DNA of 64,000 nucleotides from NCBI GenBank assembly GCA_001898625.1, contig MKUP01000033.1:397764-461763 (forward strand). The letters are read 5' to 3'. The stretch is from Burkholderiales bacterium 67-32. Its GTDB lineage: Bacteria > Pseudomonadota > Gammaproteobacteria > Burkholderiales > Burkholderiaceae_B. This document shows, piece by piece, positions 31,626 to 40,211 of this stretch (the stretch's first letter is position 1; every line of letters starts with the position of its first letter). The notes under the pieces were generated by a model. That model was not told where the DNA came from, made no database searches, and worked only from the letters and a program-made list of their open reading frames with translations. The translations under genes were made by a program, and so were the position numbers.

Positions 31626-32522
31626 ATGCATAGCGACGAACTCGACTGCTTCTACCAGGTCGCCCTGTGCGGCGGCATACGCAAGGCCTCGGAGCGGCTG
31701 GACCTCGCGCCCTCGGTCGTGAGCCGGCAGATCGGCCGCCTGGAATCGGAACTGCAGATCAAGCTGTTCGACCGCAACAGCCGCAACATGACCCTGACGC
31801 CGGCGGGCCAGGTCTACCTGAACTACGTCGAGAGCCTGCGCCAGAACCGCAAGCTGGTGCTGGAGGAACTCGACGCGCTCAAGGGGCTGCGCACGGGGCA
31901 TGTGAAGCTGCGCACGATCGAAGGCTACGCCGCCGAGCTGGCGGCCTCCACTATCGCGACCTTCCGGCGGCAGTACCCGGGCATCACCTTCGAGCTCGCC
32001 ATGGACGGCAGCGACCAGATCATGGCGGCCGTCGAGGCGGGGCGGGCAGACATCGGCATCGCGCTGTCGCCGCGCGCGGCCAGCGCCATCGAATGCGCCG
32101 TCCGCCTGCCGGCGCCGCTGTGCGCGGTGGTCTGGCCCGGCCATCCCCTGGCCGGACGCGCCTCGGTGTCGATGGCCGAGCTGCTGGCCTATCCGCTGGC
32201 GCTGCCGCCGCCGGACACCGGCATCCGGCACCTGCTGGACGCGGTGGCCCGCGTCGACAAGCTGGAACTGGCGCCGGCCCTGGTCACCAGTTCGATCGCC
32301 GCGATGCAGGCCTTCGTGCGCGACCAGGGCGGCGTCGCCATCCTGCTGGGCGTGTCCCTGCACCAGCAGGGTCCCGGCGGCCAGGTGGTGGGCGTGCCCC
32401 TGTCCGACCCGCTGCTGGGCCGGACCGCGCTCGAGATCTGCGTGCTGGGCAGGCGCCGGCTGACGCCGGCGGTCAACGCCTACCTGCGCCACCTGCGCAC
32501 CCACGTCGAAGGCGGGCGCTAG
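31626..32522 (+). CDS. LysR family transcriptional regulator
   Basis: A 298-residue LysR-type regulator. The DNA-binding domain runs from HSDELDCFYQVALCGGIRKA through RLDLAPSVVSRQIGRLESEL to NSRNMTLTPAG, and the effector domain includes MAAVEAGRADIGIAL. It follows the THI5-like receptor by 29 bases in the same direction and may be part of that operon; a GC-rich stem (CCGCGC/GCGCGG, about 31599-31620) lies in the gap. The 3' end shares CTAG with a convergent Bug gene. Confidence 0.93.
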   Translation: MHSDELDCFYQVALCGGIRKASERLDLAPSVVSRQIGRLESELQIKLFDRNSRNMTLTPAGQVYLNYVESLRQNRKLVLEELDALKGLRTGHVKLRTIEGYAAELAASTIATFRRQYPGITFELAMDGSDQIMAAVEAGRADIGIALSPRAASAIECAVRLPAPLCAVVWPGHPLAGRASVSMAELLAYPLALPPPDTGIRHLLDAVARVDKLELAPALVTSSIAAMQAFVRDQGGVAILLGVSLHQQGPGGQVVGVPLSDPLLGRTALEICVLGRRRLTPAVNAYLRHLRTHVEGGR

Positions 32523-33496
32523 TCCAGCGACACGCCGGCGCGCTTGATGAAGCCGCTCCACTTCTCGGTGTCCTTGCGGACGAACTCGGCCAGTTCCTGC
32601 GGCGAGCTGGTCGCCAGCTCCGCGCCCTGCTCGGACAGGCGGCGCATGACTTCCGGCGATTGCAGGCTGGCGACCACCGTGTCGTGCAGGACCTTGACCA
32701 CCGGCTGGGGGATGCCGGCCGGCCCCATCACCGCGTACCACAGCGAGGCATCGAAGCCCGGCAGGCCCGCCTCGGCCAGCGTCGGCAGCTCGGGCAGCAC
32801 CGCGGAACGCTTGGGCGTGGTCACGCCGATGGCGCGCAGCGCGCCGCTGCGGATGTGGGGCAGCATGGTGGGCAGGCTCTCGAAGGCCATCTGCACGCGG
32901 CCCGCCAGCAGGTCCACCACCGCGGGCGCCGTGCCCTTGTACGGCACGTGGGCGGTCTGCACGCCGGCCAGTTGGTTGAACATCACGCCCGACAGGTGCT
33001 GGATGGAACCGGCGCCCACCGACGAGAAGTTCAGCTTGTTCGGGTTGGCCTTGGCGTAGGCGATGAGTTCCTTCAGGTTGTGCGCCGGCACCGAAGGATG
33101 GATGACCAGCACGTTGGCCACGGTCGCCACCAGCGTGATGGGCGTGAAGTCCTTGACCGGATCGTAGGTCAGCTTGCTGTAGATGGCCGGGGCCGTGGCA
33201 TGCGTGGCGGCGCTGGCCAGCGTCAGCGTGTAGCCGTCGGGCGTGGCGCGCGCGACCTGGGCGGTGCCGATGGTGCCGGTGGCGCCGGGCCGGTTCTCGA
33301 CGACCACCGGCTGTCCCAGGCGAGTGGCCAGTTGTTCGGCCAGCGCGCGCGACAGGATGTCGTTGCCGCCGCCCGCGGTCCACGGCGATACCCACTGGAT
33401 GGGCTTGGCCGGGTAGGCCTGGGCACTGGCGCCTTGCCAGCCGAGCAGGCCCGCCGCGAGCAGGATGAAAGCGGAGAGTTTCCGTACAGGATTCAT
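32519..33496 (-). CDS. Bug family solute receptor
   Basis: A 325-residue periplasmic receptor. The signal peptide is about residues 1-26 (FILLAAGLLGWQGASAQA). Landmarks are VSPWTAGGGNDILSRALAEQ, QPVVVENRPGATGTIGTA, PDGYTLTLA and TAHVPYKGTAPAVVDLLAG. The usual P-x-P-P-G-G loop is replaced by PWTAGGGND. It is the last gene of a four-gene minus-strand operon with an isomerase, an NDP-forming acyl-CoA synthetase and an enoyl-CoA hydratase-like protein, so an aromatic or fatty acid ligand is plausible. Confidence 0.94.
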   Translation of the reverse strand: MNPVRKLSAFILLAAGLLGWQGASAQAYPAKPIQWVSPWTAGGGNDILSRALAEQLATRLGQPVVVENRPGATGTIGTAQVARATPDGYTLTLASAATHATAPAIYSKLTYDPVKDFTPITLVATVANVLVIHPSVPAHNLKELIAYAKANPNKLNFSSVGAGSIQHLSGVMFNQLAGVQTAHVPYKGTAPAVVDLLAGRVQMAFESLPTMLPHIRSGALRAIGVTTPKRSAVLPELPTLAEAGLPGFDASLWYAVMGPAGIPQPVVKVLHDTVVASLQSPEVMRRLSEQGAELATSSPQELAEFVRKDTEKWSGFIKRAGVSLD

Positions 33497-33510
33497 GATG
33501 GGTTCCTTAG

Positions 33511-34101
33511 TCAGACAAGCGCCCGCCGCACGAAATCCAGGCGATCCTGTCCGAAGAACAGTTCACCGTCGATGACGAAGCTCGGTACGCCGAATATCCC
33601 GTTGGCCAGCGCCTCGCGGGTATGGTCCTCGAACAGGCCGCGGCAGGACGGAGTATCCCCCTCGGCCACCAGCTCGCGGCCGGGATAGCCGGCCTCGTCG
33701 GCGATCCGGACCAGCGTCTCCGGGTCGGAGATGTCCAGATCGCGCACCCACACCCCGGCCAGGATGGCCTGGGCCAGCGGCCAAACGGGCAGCCCGGCGC
33801 GCTCGGCGGCCAGGACGGCACACGCCGCCAGCGACTCGTCCACGGGATGATGACGCGGCTGGTCGTTGATCGGCATGCCCAGGTGCCGGGCCCAGCGCGT
33901 GCGCTCGACGCCGCGGTAGCCCCGGCGCGAGGGATGCAGGCCCGCCAGCGGCGCGCCGCCGGTTTCGCGGAACACGCGCAATAGATCGATGGGGCGGTAG
34001 ACGATGCGGGTGCCCGTCTCGGCGGCCAGTTCGTGCAGCCTCGGTCCGGCCATGTAGACCCAGGGCGACAGCAGCGAGAAATAGAAGGTCAGGGTCTTCA
34101 C
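33511..34101 (-). CDS. 2-hydroxychromene-2-carboxylate isomerase / DsbA-like family protein
   Basis: A 196-residue thioredoxin-fold protein of the kappa-class GST/HCCA isomerase family. LTFYFSLLSPWVYMAGPRL has the S-P-W at the position of the catalytic Ser/Cys, FEDHTREALANGIFGVPSFV carries the cis-Pro loop, and FFGQDRLDFV is the normal C-terminus. HCCA isomerase uses glutathione to isomerise a naphthalene-pathway intermediate; many homologues have other, unknown substrates. The start is GTG at 34101, overlapping the TGA of the acyl-CoA synthetase gene (GTGA). Confidence 0.88.
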   Translation of the reverse strand: MKTLTFYFSLLSPWVYMAGPRLHELAAETGTRIVYRPIDLLRVFRETGGAPLAGLHPSRRGYRGVERTRWARHLGMPINDQPRHHPVDESLAACAVLAAERAGLPVWPLAQAILAGVWVRDLDISDPETLVRIADEAGYPGRELVAEGDTPSCRGLFEDHTREALANGIFGVPSFVIDGELFFGQDRLDFVRRALV

Positions 34102-36245
34102 GCGTGGCCTCCGTCTTCCGCTTCGCGGGTCAACAGTACGGCATCGAGCGCGGCTGCGCCGCGGCCGGCCTCGAACACCCGGAAAGGATTGATGTCGATG
34201 GACGCGATGTGGTCCGCGTGCTGGTGCGCGAACACCGACAGGCGCACGATGGCGCGGACCAGCGCGTCCAGGTCGGCGCGGGGCCGGCCGCGTGCGCCGT
34301 CCAGCAGCGGGAAGGCCTTGAGCTCGCGCACCATCCGCATCGCGCCCTCGGCATCGACCGGCGCGATGCACAGCGATACGTCGTCCAGCAATTCGGCATA
34401 GATGCCGCCCATGCCCACCATCACCACCGGGCCGAACACGGGATCGCGCTGCACGCCCAGGATCATTTCCACGCCGGCGGGCGCCATGGGCGCGACCAGC
34501 ATGCCGTCGATGCGCGCCCGCGGCGCGGCCTGCGCGACACGTTCGCGCATGGCTGTCCAGGCCTGGCGCAGCCCCGCCTCGTCGGCGATGTCCAATGCCA
34601 CGCCCCCCGCCTCGCTCTTGTGCACGATGTCGGACGACAGCACCTTGAGCACCACGGGATAGCCCAGCTCCCCCGCGGCCGCGCAGGCAGCGTCGAGATC
34701 AGCCACTGCCCGCTCGGGCAACACGGGAATGCCCACCCGGGCCAGGACTTCCTTGGCCGCATGCTCGTTGGCCGCCTCCAGTGCCGGGAAGTGCGGCACC
34801 CGCGGCAGGCTGGCCGGGTCGGCCGGCCCGGGGCTGGGCCGCGACAGCGCGCGCAGCGCGGACAGCGCCCGGATCGCGCGCGAGGCATCCTCGATCAGCA
34901 GATACCCGTGATCGGCCATTTCGTCCTGCAACTCCTGCGGCGCCAGCATGGACAACACCAGGGCCGGCTCGGGAAACTCGCGGCGCAGGTCCGCGAAGAT
35001 CTCGGCCAGCGGCTGCTGCAGCGGCGGCGAATACGGCATCGCGGTCAGGAAGAACACCACCGCCTCGTAGCGCCCCTCGCGCAGCATCGTACGCAGGAAG
35101 CGCCGGAACAAGTCCATGTCGCTCCAGATCTGCGCCGTGCCGTCCACCGGATTGCGCACGGCGGCCAGCGGCAGCATGGCGCGCAGCTCGTCCTGCGCCG
35201 GCTGCGGCAGCGGGGCCATGTCCAGCTTCTCGTGCTCGGCGACGTCGGCCATCAGCACGCCCACGCCACCCGACACGGTGAACACCCCCACCCGGCCTTC
35301 GTTGATGCGCTTGCCGCTGCCCGCCGCGTAGGCGGCGTCGAAGAAGGATTCGATGGAGTCGGCGCGATGCACGCCATACTGGCGGAACAGGCTGTCGAAG
35401 ACGCGGTCGTTGCCGGCCAGCGCGCCCGTATGCGACTGCGCCGCCGCCCGCCCCACGTCCGAGCTGCCCGCCTTGACCATGACCACGCGCTTGCCGCGCT
35501 CGCGCGCCAGCGCCAGCGCGTGCACCAGCCGGTCGGGGCTGCGGCAGCCTTCCATGTAGCCCATGATGACGTCGGTTTCGTCGTCGCGCGCGAAGTGCGC
35601 CAGGCAGTCGGCCATCTCGACGTCGCATTCGTTGCCGGTGGTCACCCACGCGCCTAGCGGCAGCCCGCGGCGGCGGGCCATCACCAGCGCCTGGCCGCCG
35701 AACGCGCCGCTCTGGCTGACCAGCGCGGTGCGGCCCAGGCGCGGCAGGCCCAGGTCCACCATGAAGGCGAAGCTGGCGATCATGCCGATGCGGAAATTCA
35801 TCACGCCCATGCAGTTCGGGCCGATGATGCGCATGCCGCTCTCGCGCGCCAGCGCCGACAGCCGGGCCTGCATGGCGGCGCCTTCGGGACCGACTTCCGC
35901 GAAGCCGGCGCTGAACACCGTCATCGCCTTCACCCCGCGGTCGGCGCAGGCCTGCGCGGCCTCCAGCACCGCCGAGGCCGGCAGCGCCACGACCGCGTGG
36001 TCCACGCCCCACGGCAGCTCGGCCACGCTGCGCAGGGCCGGCAGCCCCTGCACCTCGCCGCCCCGCGGGTTCACGGGCAGTATGGTGCCGCCATAGCCGT
36101 GCGCCTTCAGGAACTTGATGGGGCGCCCGCCTATCTTCAGCGGATCGGCCGAAGCCCCCAGCACGGCGATCGAGGCCGGGGAAAACAACGGATCGAGGGA
36201 ACCGGCCGCGTACTCGCGGACGGGGGATTCAATGCGGTCCAGCAT
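34098..36245 (-). CDS. Acyl-CoA synthetase, NDP-forming (acetate--CoA ligase family)
   Basis: A 715-residue fused alpha/beta NDP-forming acyl-CoA synthetase. The N-terminal CoA-binding domain has PASIAVLGASADPLKIGGRP, the central succinyl-CoA-ligase-like domains have RTALVSQSGAFGGQALV and the phospho-histidine loop AAAQSHTGALAGNDRVFDSL, and the C-terminal ATP-grasp domain has GYPVVLKVLSSDIVHKSEAG and MVGMGGIYAELL. It would activate a carboxylic acid to its CoA ester with ATP or the reverse. Its start overlaps the enoyl-CoA hydratase gene by 17 bases and its end overlaps the isomerase gene. Confidence 0.93.
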   Translation of the reverse strand: MLDRIESPVREYAAGSLDPLFSPASIAVLGASADPLKIGGRPIKFLKAHGYGGTILPVNPRGGEVQGLPALRSVAELPWGVDHAVVALPASAVLEAAQACADRGVKAMTVFSAGFAEVGPEGAAMQARLSALARESGMRIIGPNCMGVMNFRIGMIASFAFMVDLGLPRLGRTALVSQSGAFGGQALVMARRRGLPLGAWVTTGNECDVEMADCLAHFARDDETDVIMGYMEGCRSPDRLVHALALARERGKRVVMVKAGSSDVGRAAAQSHTGALAGNDRVFDSLFRQYGVHRADSIESFFDAAYAAGSGKRINEGRVGVFTVSGGVGVLMADVAEHEKLDMAPLPQPAQDELRAMLPLAAVRNPVDGTAQIWSDMDLFRRFLRTMLREGRYEAVVFFLTAMPYSPPLQQPLAEIFADLRREFPEPALVLSMLAPQELQDEMADHGYLLIEDASRAIRALSALRALSRPSPGPADPASLPRVPHFPALEAANEHAAKEVLARVGIPVLPERAVADLDAACAAAGELGYPVVLKVLSSDIVHKSEAGGVALDIADEAGLRQAWTAMRERVAQAAPRARIDGMLVAPMAPAGVEMILGVQRDPVFGPVVMVGMGGIYAELLDDVSLCIAPVDAEGAMRMVRELKAFPLLDGARGRPRADLDALVRAIVRLSVFAHQHADHIASIDINPFRVFEAGRGAAALDAVLLTREAEDGGHA

Positions 36246-37299
36246 GGTGCAGGGGTCCTCCGGACAGGGCGGGAAAGCCGCAGTCCTTGACGGCGATGAC
36301 ATCGATGAATTCGGCGCGGGGCGCCAGGCCCTCGGCCAGGCAGGCACGCGCGGCCTGTGTCCAGGCGGCGTAGGGCGGCACGGGCTCGCCCGCGGCGCGC
36401 AGCCGGCGGGCGATGCGGGTGCGCGTAGCGGCGTCGGGCGCGTCGGCGGCCTTGGCCAGCGCGCGCTCGGCGAAGAACAGATGCAGCAGGGCCCGGGCCT
36501 GCGGGCCCGCGGCCAGTTGCGCGAAACGCTCGCGCTCGGCCTCGCAGCCCTGCTCGAAGGGCACGGTCGCGGCGGCCAGAATCAGCTCGACCGCCCGCGG
36601 GCCGGCCTCGCGGCCGGGAAAGGCCTGCCCGGCCACGTCCAGGTAGCGCGCCCGCAGCGCGTCGGCCAGCTCGGCGTCCGGAACGGCCAGCTCGGCGGTG
36701 CGCCTCCACGGCAGGCGGCCCGAGGCGATGTCGTTCGCGCGGCGCACGGCGGCGGCCACCGGATCGTCGGCCACCTCGTCCAGCAGCCCCTGGGCCAGCG
36801 CGGTCGCGGCGTCCACGGCCCGGGCCCGCGCCACCATGTCCAGGGCCGCGTCCAGTCCCACCAGGCGCGGCAGGCGCTGGGTCCCGCCGGCGCCGGGCAC
36901 CAGGCCCAGGTTCAATTCGGGCAGCATCAGCAGCGCGTCGTCGGCGCCGACCCGCGCATGGCAGGCCAGCGACAGCAGCGTGCCGCCGCCTATGCACTTG
37001 CCGCGCACCGCGGCCACGACGGGCTTGGGGAAGGTCTCGATGCGCCGGGCCAGATCGGCCATGCGGACCGTGCCGGGCGCATCGGGCCGGCCGACCTCGC
37101 GCAGGTCGCCACCGCCGGAAAACATGCGGCCCGTGCCGGCCACGACCACGCCGCGCAGGGCCCCGTCATGCTCGATGCCGGCCAGCGCCTCGGCCAGCGC
37201 GGCGCGCACGTCCGCCCCGATGGCGTTGACCGGAGGATGATCGATCCACAGGATGGCAACGCCGTCCCGCAGCACGGAAGAAACGAACGAAGAAGACAC
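36229..37299 (-). CDS. Enoyl-CoA hydratase/isomerase-like protein, internally deleted FadB-type
   Basis: A 356-residue protein. Residues about 5-190 are a crotonase domain: GRMFSGGGDLREVG and GAGGTQRLPRLVG form the oxyanion hole, LPELNLGLVP keeps one catalytic Glu, but the other Glu position reads GGGTLLSLACHARV, with Leu. After it comes PFEQGCEAERERFAQL and ALLHLFFAERALAK, the linker that in FadB-like multifunctional proteins leads into the 3-hydroxyacyl-CoA dehydrogenase. The dehydrogenase core is missing; the last 60 residues (CLAEGLAPRAEFIDVIAVKD, then CGFPALSGGP) match the final segment of that domain. GTG 37299 is preferred as start; ATG 37329 is possible. Confidence 0.82.
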   Translation of the reverse strand: MSSSFVSSVLRDGVAILWIDHPPVNAIGADVRAALAEALAGIEHDGALRGVVVAGTGRMFSGGGDLREVGRPDAPGTVRMADLARRIETFPKPVVAAVRGKCIGGGTLLSLACHARVGADDALLMLPELNLGLVPGAGGTQRLPRLVGLDAALDMVARARAVDAATALAQGLLDEVADDPVAAAVRRANDIASGRLPWRRTAELAVPDAELADALRARYLDVAGQAFPGREAGPRAVELILAAATVPFEQGCEAERERFAQLAAGPQARALLHLFFAERALAKAADAPDAATRTRIARRLRAAGEPVPPYAAWTQAARACLAEGLAPRAEFIDVIAVKDCGFPALSGGPLHHAGPH

Positions 37300-37374
37300 G
37301 AGACCGCCCGGGAAATACCAGGCGCCCATTCTCGCGGGCACTACCGGGACGGACAATCACCGTGGGCGGAACAT

Positions 37375-37397
37375 TGCGTTGCTGGGCGAGCAACGCA
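37375..37397. promoter_or_regulatory. Probable LysR operator, perfect 9-base inverted repeat
   Basis: TGCGTTGCT (37375-37383) and AGCAACGCA (37389-37397) are perfect inverted copies separated by GGGCG. The element lies about 76 bases from the divergent enoyl-CoA hydratase start and 81 bases before the LysR start, the typical distance for a LysR recognition site that controls both directions. Confidence 0.6.
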
Positions 37398-37478
37398 GGC
37401 CCGGTCCCCGGGGCACCGGCTTGCGAGGCCCGGGCTTTTACTCGAGAATGCGTCCACTCCCCGGCCTTCCCCGCGTTC

Positions 37479-38375
37479 ATGGATCTTCGCCAACTCAAGC
37501 AATTCGTGGTGCTCGCCACCGAGTTGAACTACCGCAAGGCGGCGGAACGGCTGAACATGACGCAGCCCCCCTTGAGCATCGCCATCAAGAAGCTGGAAGC
37601 CGAGATCGGCACGCCGCTGTTCGAGCGCGACCGCCTGGGCGTGCGGCTGACCGTGGCCGGCGGTGCCTTCCTGGGCGAGGCCCGGCGCCTGCTGGACGGC
37701 GCGGAGTCCGCGCTGGCGATCACGCGCGATGCCGCGCAGGGCCGCATCGGCACCCTGCGCGTCTGCGCCGTGCCCAGCGCATCGCTGAACCTGCTTCCCA
37801 AGGTGCTGCCCGTCTTCGCCCGGCGCTATCCACAGATCCGGCTGCGGCTGACCAGCGGCAGCACCGTGGGCATCCTGGGGGAATTGCAGCGCGACGAACT
37901 GGATGCCGCCTTCCTGGTTCCGCCCGCCTCCCGGGTGCCCGGGGCGGACATGATCGCGCTGGCGCCGCAGCGCCTGATCCTGGCCGTGCCGGCGGACCAC
38001 TGGGCGGCCGGCAAGACGGCCATCTCGCTGTCCGAGTTGGGCGACGAGACACTGGTGACGCTGGCCCATTCGGACAGCCCCGGCTTTGCCGGCAGCATCG
38101 CCGCCACCTGCCAGCAGGCCGGGTTCCATCCCCGGTTCCTGCAGGAATCGTCCCACGCGCTGATCAGCCTGCCGCTGGTCGCCGCGGGCCACGGCATCGC
38201 CATCGTGCCCGAGGCCCACCGGCGCATCGCCATCGAGAACGTGGCCTATGTGGACGTGTCCGATGCCGCCGGCCGGCCGCTGACCTACCCCATGTCGCTG
38301 GCGGTGCGGGAAAACTCCCCCAACCCGGCGGTGGCGCCGTTCATCGAGACCGTCCGGGACATCCTGGCGGCCTGA
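37479..38375 (+). CDS. LysR family transcriptional regulator
   Basis: A 298-residue LysR-type regulator of the CatR/BenM-like subgroup. MDLRQLKQFVVLATELNYRK and AAERLNMTQPPLSIAIKKLE are the helix-turn-helix, ending at GVRLTVAG; the effector domain has VCAVPSASLNLLPKVLPVF and LVAAGHGIAIVPEAH. It diverges from the enoyl-CoA hydratase/acyl-CoA synthetase/isomerase/Bug operon, and a strong inverted repeat lies in the 179-base spacer. It converges on the next Bug gene with five bases between the stops. Confidence 0.94.
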   Translation: MDLRQLKQFVVLATELNYRKAAERLNMTQPPLSIAIKKLEAEIGTPLFERDRLGVRLTVAGGAFLGEARRLLDGAESALAITRDAAQGRIGTLRVCAVPSASLNLLPKVLPVFARRYPQIRLRLTSGSTVGILGELQRDELDAAFLVPPASRVPGADMIALAPQRLILAVPADHWAAGKTAISLSELGDETLVTLAHSDSPGFAGSIAATCQQAGFHPRFLQESSHALISLPLVAAGHGIAIVPEAHRRIAIENVAYVDVSDAAGRPLTYPMSLAVRENSPNPAVAPFIETVRDILAA

Positions 38376-38380
38376 TGCCG

Positions 38381-39334
38381 CTACTGCGCCGCCGAGCCCA
38401 GGATGCCCTCCCACTTTTTCTGTTCGGCCGCCACGCGTGCCGCGAACGCCTCCTGCGATCCCTCGACCCGCTCGCTGCCGCGCGCATAGATGTTCCGCTG
38501 CACGGCATCGCTTTTGGCGACCACGGCGATGGCGGCGTTCAGGCGCTTGACGATTTCGGGCGGGGTCCGCGCGGGCACCGCGATGCCGGACAACGATCCG
38601 CCTTCGAGCGGCTTGCCCAGCACTTCGCCCACCGTCGGGATATCGGGCAGATTCGCCAGGCGCCGGGACGAGGTGACGGCAAACGGACGGATCTGGCCCG
38701 ACTCGACGAAACCGACGGCGGTCACCGCGGAGATGGCGGTCACGTCCACGCTGCCGCTGATCAGCGCGGTCAGCGATTCGGGACCGCTCTTGTAGGGGAC
38801 GTGCAGCATCTTCACGCCACTGGCCTGCTGCAGGAGCTGCATGACCTGGTAGTTGTCGGACCCCTCGCCCGCCGTGGAAAAGGCGATCTTCTCGGGCTGC
38901 TCCGCCGCCTTGCGCAGCAATTCCTTCAGCGTGCGCGACGCGCTGCCCGGGGCGACCGCCAGTATCGTCGGCGTGTTGGCCAGCATGGCCACATAGGTGA
39001 AATCGCGCTTGGGATCGTAGGCCAGCTTCTTGTAGATGAGCGGGTTCACCGCATACATGCCGTTGGTGATGACCAGCAGCGTATGGCCGTCCGGCTTCGC
39101 GTTGGCGACCGCGCTGGCGGCAATGGCGCCCGCCGCCCCCGCGCGGTTTTCCACCACCACGGTTTGGCCCAGCTCGCGCGACAGCCCCTCGGCGAACATC
39201 CGCGCCGTGGTGTCGGTGATGCCGCCCGCCCCGAAAGGCACGATCATCCGGATCGGCTGCGACGGATAGCCCTGCGCCCAGGCGGGGGAAAGCGGCAGGC
39301 TCGCGGCCAGCAGGGCAAGCAGTGTCTTTTTCAT
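38381..39334 (-). CDS. Bug family solute receptor
   Basis: A 317-residue periplasmic receptor with a textbook signal peptide (KKTLLALLAASLPLSPAWA, cut after about residue 20). Landmarks are MIVPFGAGGITDTTARMFAE, QTVVVENRAGAAGAIAA, PDGHTLLVI and MLHVPYKSGPESLTALISG. It overlaps the DapA-like aldolase gene by four bases (ATGA), so both are translated from one message. A 2-keto acid or sugar acid handled by the aldolase is a reasonable ligand; this is inference. Confidence 0.94.
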   Translation of the reverse strand: MKKTLLALLAASLPLSPAWAQGYPSQPIRMIVPFGAGGITDTTARMFAEGLSRELGQTVVVENRAGAAGAIAASAVANAKPDGHTLLVITNGMYAVNPLIYKKLAYDPKRDFTYVAMLANTPTILAVAPGSASRTLKELLRKAAEQPEKIAFSTAGEGSDNYQVMQLLQQASGVKMLHVPYKSGPESLTALISGSVDVTAISAVTAVGFVESGQIRPFAVTSSRRLANLPDIPTVGEVLGKPLEGGSLSGIAVPARTPPEIVKRLNAAIAVVAKSDAVQRNIYARGSERVEGSQEAFAARVAAEQKKWEGILGSAAQ

Positions 39335-40206
39335 GGTTGTATCCCCATTTTCGTGATGATCGAGCGAAGCTGCTCGCGCCGCGCCGCATCCAGCGGCGCG
39401 AGCGGAGCGCGAAGGCGGCCGCCGGGTATCCCCAGCAGTTCGAGGCCCGCGGTGATCGTGCGGGGCAGGCCATGGTCCATCAGGAAGTCGAGCAGTTCGG
39501 CCTGCTTCCCGAACCAGCTTTCGGCGCCGGCCATGTCTCCGGCCGCCACGCACCGATGAAAATCCAGCATCATGGACGCGCAGACATTCGGCGCCGACGT
39601 GCACCAACCGGCCGCGCCGTCGCTGAACCCGCGCAGCGCCATGCTGTTCAGGCCCACATAGATCGACAGCCGGTCGCCGCAGGCGTCGTGCAGCCGGGCA
39701 ATCTTCGTGGCGTCCGGACTCGCTTCCTTGAGCATCGTGATATTGGACAGATCCGCCAGCCGCCGCAGGAATGCCACCGGCAGGTCCATGCCGGTCGTGA
39801 ACGGATTGTTGTACGCCATCACGGGAATCGAGACGGCTTCGCAGACCGCGCGGTAGTACGCGAACAACTCGTCCTCGGTCAGCTTCCAATAGGTGCTCGG
39901 CAGCACCTGGACCGCCGTCGCTCCCGCCTGTTCGGCGTAGCGGGCATGCCGCACCGTATCGGCCGTCGTCAGGCTGGACACGCCGGCCACGACGGGCACG
40001 CGGCCGGCCGCCGTGCCGATCACGGTCCGCACGACCGCGTCGCGCTCGTCGTCGTTCAGGTAGGGCAGGCAGCCGACGCTGCCCAGCGGCGCCAGTCCAT
40101 GCACGCCTTCGCCGATCAGCCTCTCGGCATGGCGGGCCAGCAATTCGTGGTCGACTTCGCCCCGCGCATCGCAGGGCGTCAACAGATACGCAATGATTCC
40201 CTTCAA
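39331..40206 (-). CDS. Dihydrodipicolinate synthase (DapA) family aldolase/lyase
   Basis: A 291-residue class I aldolase of the NAL/DapA family. The Schiff-base Lys is in NITMLKEASPDATKI, the catalytic Tyr in VMAYNNPFTTG, and the substrate-carboxylate loop near residue 42 reads PLGSVGCLPYLNDDER, in place of the usual G-T/S-T-G-E. These changes argue against true lysine-pathway DapA and for a catabolic keto-acid aldolase or dehydratase, possibly acting on pyruvate plus an aldehyde. It is the first gene of a two-gene operon with a Bug receptor. An inverted repeat covers its leader. Confidence 0.9.
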   Translation of the reverse strand: MKGIIAYLLTPCDARGEVDHELLARHAERLIGEGVHGLAPLGSVGCLPYLNDDERDAVVRTVIGTAAGRVPVVAGVSSLTTADTVRHARYAEQAGATAVQVLPSTYWKLTEDELFAYYRAVCEAVSIPVMAYNNPFTTGMDLPVAFLRRLADLSNITMLKEASPDATKIARLHDACGDRLSIYVGLNSMALRGFSDGAAGWCTSAPNVCASMMLDFHRCVAAGDMAGAESWFGKQAELLDFLMDHGLPRTITAGLELLGIPGGRLRAPLAPLDAARREQLRSIITKMGIQP

Positions 40207-40211
40207 GGTGG

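Noticed and set aside
39331-40206. Biosynthetic dihydrodipicolinate synthase (dapA)
   Set aside because: The substrate loop is altered, and it is operonic with a Bug receptor, which fits a catabolic aldolase better.
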